Shown here piece after piece: positions 61,201-64,000 of a DNA stretch of 64,000 nt (the stretch's first letter is position 1; each line of letters opens with the position of its first letter). The DNA comes from Mycteria americana (Eukaryota; Chordata; Aves; Ciconiiformes; Ciconiidae): positions 2,306,501 to 2,370,500 of the forward strand of contig NC_134366.1 of the NCBI RefSeq assembly GCF_035582795.1, given 5' to 3'. The notes beneath the pieces are model-generated. The model ran no database searches and was not told where the DNA came from. It worked only from the letters and a program-made list of their open reading frames with translations. The translations under genes and the position numbers were made by a program.

Positions 61201-63208
61201 TGCAAACTACGTCGTAGTCAACGGCTTCGAACACGCCACAAAGAGCAAAAGGTCAGTGGGCTGAGAAAAGCTTATTGAAGGGGCTGATAGGAACACGATG
61301 ATGATGTGTGGGTTAAGACACTAAACTGGCGTGAGCAGCACTGAGCACTGCACCTTGCAGCGATCTCCGTTTCACGGTCCAGCTGCCTCTCCTCTGAACC
61401 GGCCATACTGGCTGCTCCTGCCATCTTCTGAGACCACGGCAGCAGCTGTGGAAAGGTTTCCTCTCCAGATCTCCCTCCATCTCTTTCTAGCCATGCACAA
61501 CTCCTTTTGTAGGAGAGGAAGCCTGTAAATTCTGAATGTGGGGGTTCAGGTAAGGGGCGGGACCTGAGAAAAGATGATGTGGGAATCTGGCAGGACATTT
61601 CCACTGCTTGTCCCAGATGTTGTCGGAGTCTTATAGAAACAGCAAATTAAAACGTGAGCACTAGATAGGAGCAGGTTCACAGCCACTTTACCTGAGTCAC
61701 CCTCCTGGTGTGCAAACCACCATGAAAGCCATGCTATATTCTGTGTATCTGTGGGTGTGGTTCCTATTTGCAGAGGCTGCTGGGCCAGAGGCAGGACGGA
61801 TGGAGCTCCTGTTTGCCTCATTGCCTTATTTCTGTGTCTTTGGCGTGCAAATATATTTGCACTATGTAATCTCCTGCTCTTTCACGTCTTGCTATACCCT
61901 CTCTGGGAGTGAGGTAGCACACCAAGTTTGGAAGGCAGAAGAGTGGCAATCTGCAGAAAAACTAATTAATGAATTTTTGTCTTAATTCACCATCTTGCAG
62001 TGAAGCCTGGAAGCACCATAAGACAGTGCTGAAACACTTCCTCGCAGACTTCACCTCTGAGACCTCCGTGCCACTGGCCTTATACACTGTTCTTCACAAA
62101 CCTATCCGGGATCACATTGAGCAACATATACTGCTCCTTACCAAGCTGAATGAGGTTCTCAAAGAGGTAGGAAGCTTTATGTGATGACACTTGACTGGCT
62201 TATGCTAAAATCTTATGCAGGGCTGGTGGGGCTTTGTGGTGGTGTCATTGAATCCAAAGTTGGCTGGAAGTAAATGATTTTCAGTGGATAGCTGGGGTGG
62301 TAGTAACCAGCACCAGTGGAGTGCAGCCCACCTGAAGGTCTTGAAGCAACAAACAGGGGCCACTCCAGCATAGTACAAGCTACTCATCATATAGACGAGC
62401 TGCAAAGGGTCAGGTAACTGGCCTAAGGTTGCACACTTCTGCTGGCGGCAGAGGTAACGCTAGGTTTGGGAGGCTTTCCTCAGAAATGGGGTTGGACGGT
62501 TAACTCGCATTAGTCCTTTGGATTCAGAACTGCTGAGGCTTTTCTGCAGCTGTAGCCCAGAGAGTAGATGTCCTGCACAGCCATGCCTAAAGCATTGCTC
62601 AAGCCCCACCTTCTTTTATCAGGGGTCTGAAAAGGACGTGGTTACCAGTGCCATCAAGGAATATGTGAAGCTGAAGTCTTTCATCAGCCAAGTCCTGGAT
62701 GAAGCTTGTTTTACCAAGTCCTTATGGAAATCCTTGGGCTACAAATTCACAGTGAGTCATGGATGTAGAAAGTGGCTTGATGGGGAGCTCTTTCGGAGGT
62801 CTTATGCTTCTGCTTACACACGGAGGAAATTTAATATGGATCAAGCATTTGAGGCTGGTTTGGAAGCCAACAGAGCAGGACACTGTGGAAGCCTTGGAGA
62901 AACCATATGGACACTGGGTGCTTTAGAAGTTGAGCCCTGTGTCCAGTTCTGCTGTCACTGTCAGCTTGTGCCACAAGTCAGACAGTCTCTGGAGGAACTG
63001 TTGGCTTGAGTTGTATGTCCTCTCCCAAATCCTGATGTTTCCTGATGCTTTTGATCCACCATCTTGACCTCTGTGGTTCCCTCTGCAGGACATGCTCTGT
63101 GTACCTGAAAGGAGGCTGCTGGAAGATAGCAAAAATCTTCCAATTTCTGCCAGCACGAATCGATCAGACAGGATCTTGCTCTTCGATGATGTCCTTGTGC
63201 TAATTCAG
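58170..63208 (+). CDS. ALS2CL: ALS2CL, N-terminal part (six coding exons, runs off the window)
   Basis: ALS2CL is a paralogue of the C-terminal half of alsin (ALS2). It binds Rab5, modulates alsin-dependent endosome dynamics, and has weak Rab5 exchange activity through a C-terminal VPS9 domain; this is family knowledge. The window holds coding exons 58170-58275, 59166-59358, 61186-61251, 62001-62166, 62623-62751 and 63089-63208. All have GT donors and AG acceptors. Joined, they give 225 codons without a stop. The product starts MCTAEATASLLQVEETFSAC, close to the recalled mammalian N-terminus (MCNPEEAALLRLEEVFSATL). It continues with a helical DH-like region (TEENYRILKQKC, HKPIRDHIEQHILLLTKL) and ends inside a PH-like strand, RILLFDDVLVLIQ. 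The rest of the PH-like domain, the MORN repeats and VPS9 lie beyond 64000. The ATG has G at -3. Alsin itself is less likely, because an N-terminal start at this point is characteristic of ALS2CL. Confidence 0.94.
58276..59165 (+). other. ALS2CL: ALS2CL intron 1 (890 bp)
   Basis: Bounded by GTAAGT and a polypyrimidine tract ending TCCTCAAAG. No other feature is recognised inside. Confidence 0.88.
59166..59358 (+). CDS. ALS2CL: ALS2CL coding exon 2
   Basis: It encodes EPSDQKGRENFKLFLLLNDR through LFLSLYI plus two bases (phase 2). The acceptor is AAAG at 59162-59165 and the donor GTAAGT at 59359. It is helical, with the WNLTEENYRILKQ segment that corresponds to the WEVTEES part of the mammalian protein. 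Confidence 0.93.
59359..61185 (+). other. ALS2CL: ALS2CL intron 2 (1,827 bp)
   Basis: The largest complete ALS2CL intron in view, ending in a T-rich tract and CAACAG. A 94-codon open frame at 60061-60345 within it has no family resemblance and is not called. Confidence 0.88.
61186..61251 (+). CDS. ALS2CL: ALS2CL coding exon 3
   Basis: A 66-nt exon encoding YFVTFANYVVVNGFEHATKS, the match to the ESYTSCMVVQAFQKAAKR region of the mammalian protein. The acceptor is CAACAG and the donor GTCAGT at 61252. It enters and leaves in phase 2. Confidence 0.92.
61252..62000 (+). other. ALS2CL: ALS2CL intron 3 (749 bp)
   Basis: Bounded by GTCAGT and CATCTTGCAG. No feature is recognised inside. Confidence 0.88.
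62001..62166 (+). CDS. ALS2CL: ALS2CL coding exon 4
   Basis: It encodes (S)EAWKHHKTVLKHFLADFT through KLNEVLKE, ending in phase 0. The SEAW start mirrors SEYW in the mammalian protein, and HKPIRDHIEQHILLLTKL mirrors its HQPLAHHVQQYVLLLL stretch. The acceptor TTGCAG and the donor GTAGGA at 62167 fit. Confidence 0.94.
62167..62622 (+). other. ALS2CL: ALS2CL intron 4 (456 bp)
   Basis: Ends TTTTATCAG. It contains a possible old repeat relic at 62401-62470 (AGGTAACTGGCCTAAGGTTGC followed by GGCAGAGGTAACG), similar to the one at 34150. Confidence 0.85.
62623..62751 (+). CDS. ALS2CL: ALS2CL coding exon 5
   Basis: 129 nt, 43 codons, phase 0 at both ends. It encodes GSEKDVVTSAIKEYVKLKSF through WKSLGYKFT, the last helices before the PH-like domain. 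The donor GTGAGT at 62752 is strong. The frame stays open 85 codons into the intron, a chance read-through. Confidence 0.94.
62752..63088 (+). other. ALS2CL: ALS2CL intron 5 (337 bp)
   Basis: Bounded by GTGAGT and TCTGCAG. The open frame that continues into it from exon 5 ends with a TGA at 63007-63009. Confidence 0.88.
63089..63208 (+). CDS. ALS2CL: ALS2CL coding exon 6
   Basis: 120 nt, 40 codons, phase 0. It encodes DMLCVPERRLLEDSKNLPIS through DRILLFDDVLVLIQ. This is one of the best-conserved stretches seen here (DVLCTPAHRLLQDS and LLFDDALVLLQ in the mammalian protein). LLFDDVLVLIQ is the typical early strand of a PH domain. The donor is GTGAGT at 63209. Confidence 0.95.
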
Positions 63209-64000
63209 GTGAGTCCTCAATCTTTCCGAGGGATTGGAAGGGCAGCGCAGTTCAATGACAGTAAAATTCAGGTTCCTTTGATGTTGAAAATGCAGCAGAG
63301 CTTGGCTGTTGGCAAAACCTTGTCTCAGATCCATGCACCTGTGGTTTTCACTGGAGAATAAAAGAAAGCCTAATGAAGAAGGACTAGAGGAGCATCCACA
63401 TAACTTTTTCCCCAGTAAATATGTACTATCCAACCACCACAGGCAGCTTTCTAGTAACCCAAGCCCATTCCTGAATATGAATCTCTTTATTTATGTCCTT
63501 GCTTATCCAAAGGGGGCCTGATGGGTCAAAGATCTTATACTGTGAACACTCATGCATAGGACTAAGTATGACCTTTCATGGTTGACTCCGATAGTGGCAC
63601 GGGAGCAGAAGTTGCAGGTGTTCTTGGGGCTATTTCAGGTATTTAGGGCCTGGGTGTGGGGCAGACAGGGAGTGTCTACAGACATGGATAGCTAGATGAG
63701 TAATATGTGTTCAAAGCTGTTCTGCAGCATGTTAACTAAGTCCAGCTTCGCTTGCTCTGACTGACAGCTCCTGTAATCTAGCAGGGCTCTCTTCATGTGC
63801 ACCTCTCTGCTTGCTCTTTAGTCATGTGCCAGCCCCTCAGGTGTCCAAACACATGACTGCCTTGTGAGCTGATAGATCTTATGGGCTCTTCCAACATGAG
63901 CCTTTGTGATAATGCTGGGCAGTCCTACGCAGCTTGCAGGGTCTAGGCCTGAGGAAACAGGGTGGTGATTATCTCATCCAACTTTACATTGTAGATTTCT
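63209..64000 (+). other. ALS2CL: ALS2CL intron 6, incomplete
   Basis: It starts with GTGAGT and continues past the window end. No further exon is recognised in these 792 bases. Confidence 0.8.

Noticed and set aside
1..64000. tRNA, rRNA, CRISPR array or prokaryotic-type operon
   Set aside because: None seen by reading; the sequence is ordinary vertebrate nuclear DNA.

Overview
This is a stretch of vertebrate nuclear DNA, almost certainly from a bird. The evidence is a CR1 LINE tail with the avian ATTCTATG-type 3' repeat, a solo LTR of the abundant avian ERVL-like family, large introns with canonical GT/AG splice sites, and two split host genes in conserved order. There are no operons, CRISPR arrays or prokaryotic features, and most of the window is intronic or intergenic.

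Two host genes can be supported. One internal exon of TMIE (transmembrane inner ear) lies on the minus strand at 10837-10954. The first six coding exons of ALS2CL (ALS2 C-terminal-like) lie on the plus strand at 58170-63208. The six exons join in one continuous 225-codon frame with matching splice phases, and the gene runs off the right edge. The two genes are transcribed away from each other, as I recall for the mammalian locus, and about 47 kb separates the recognised exons.

Left part (1-10836): noncoding, presumably TMIE intron. Middle (10955-42416): noncoding DNA with a 537-bp ERVL-type solo LTR at 15769-16305 (5-bp target duplication), a long hairpin at 21221-21312, a CR1 fragment at 26755-27316, a second CR1 tail at 35849-36045, short tandem repeats, and probable ancient SINE relics.

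42417-49385 is a 6,969-bp endogenous retrovirus on the minus strand with two 550-bp LTRs, a 4-bp target duplication, a primer binding site and a polypurine tract. Its gag and pol are gammaretrovirus-like. The coding region is badly broken (frameshifts, stops, altered protease and integrase catalytic residues, no nucleocapsid motif, most of env surface subunit missing), yet the LTRs differ at only six of 550 positions. That mismatch suggests a copy of an already defective element.

49386-58166 is noncoding and holds a second LTR-like block of about 1 kb on the minus strand (56166-57164). ALS2CL then fills the right end. Both LTR-bearing elements between the genes point in the direction of TMIE transcription. 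I found no convincing undescribed system. The items most worth checking are the discordance between young LTRs and decayed genes in the ERV, the 41-bp-arm hairpin, and the missing TMIE first exon.
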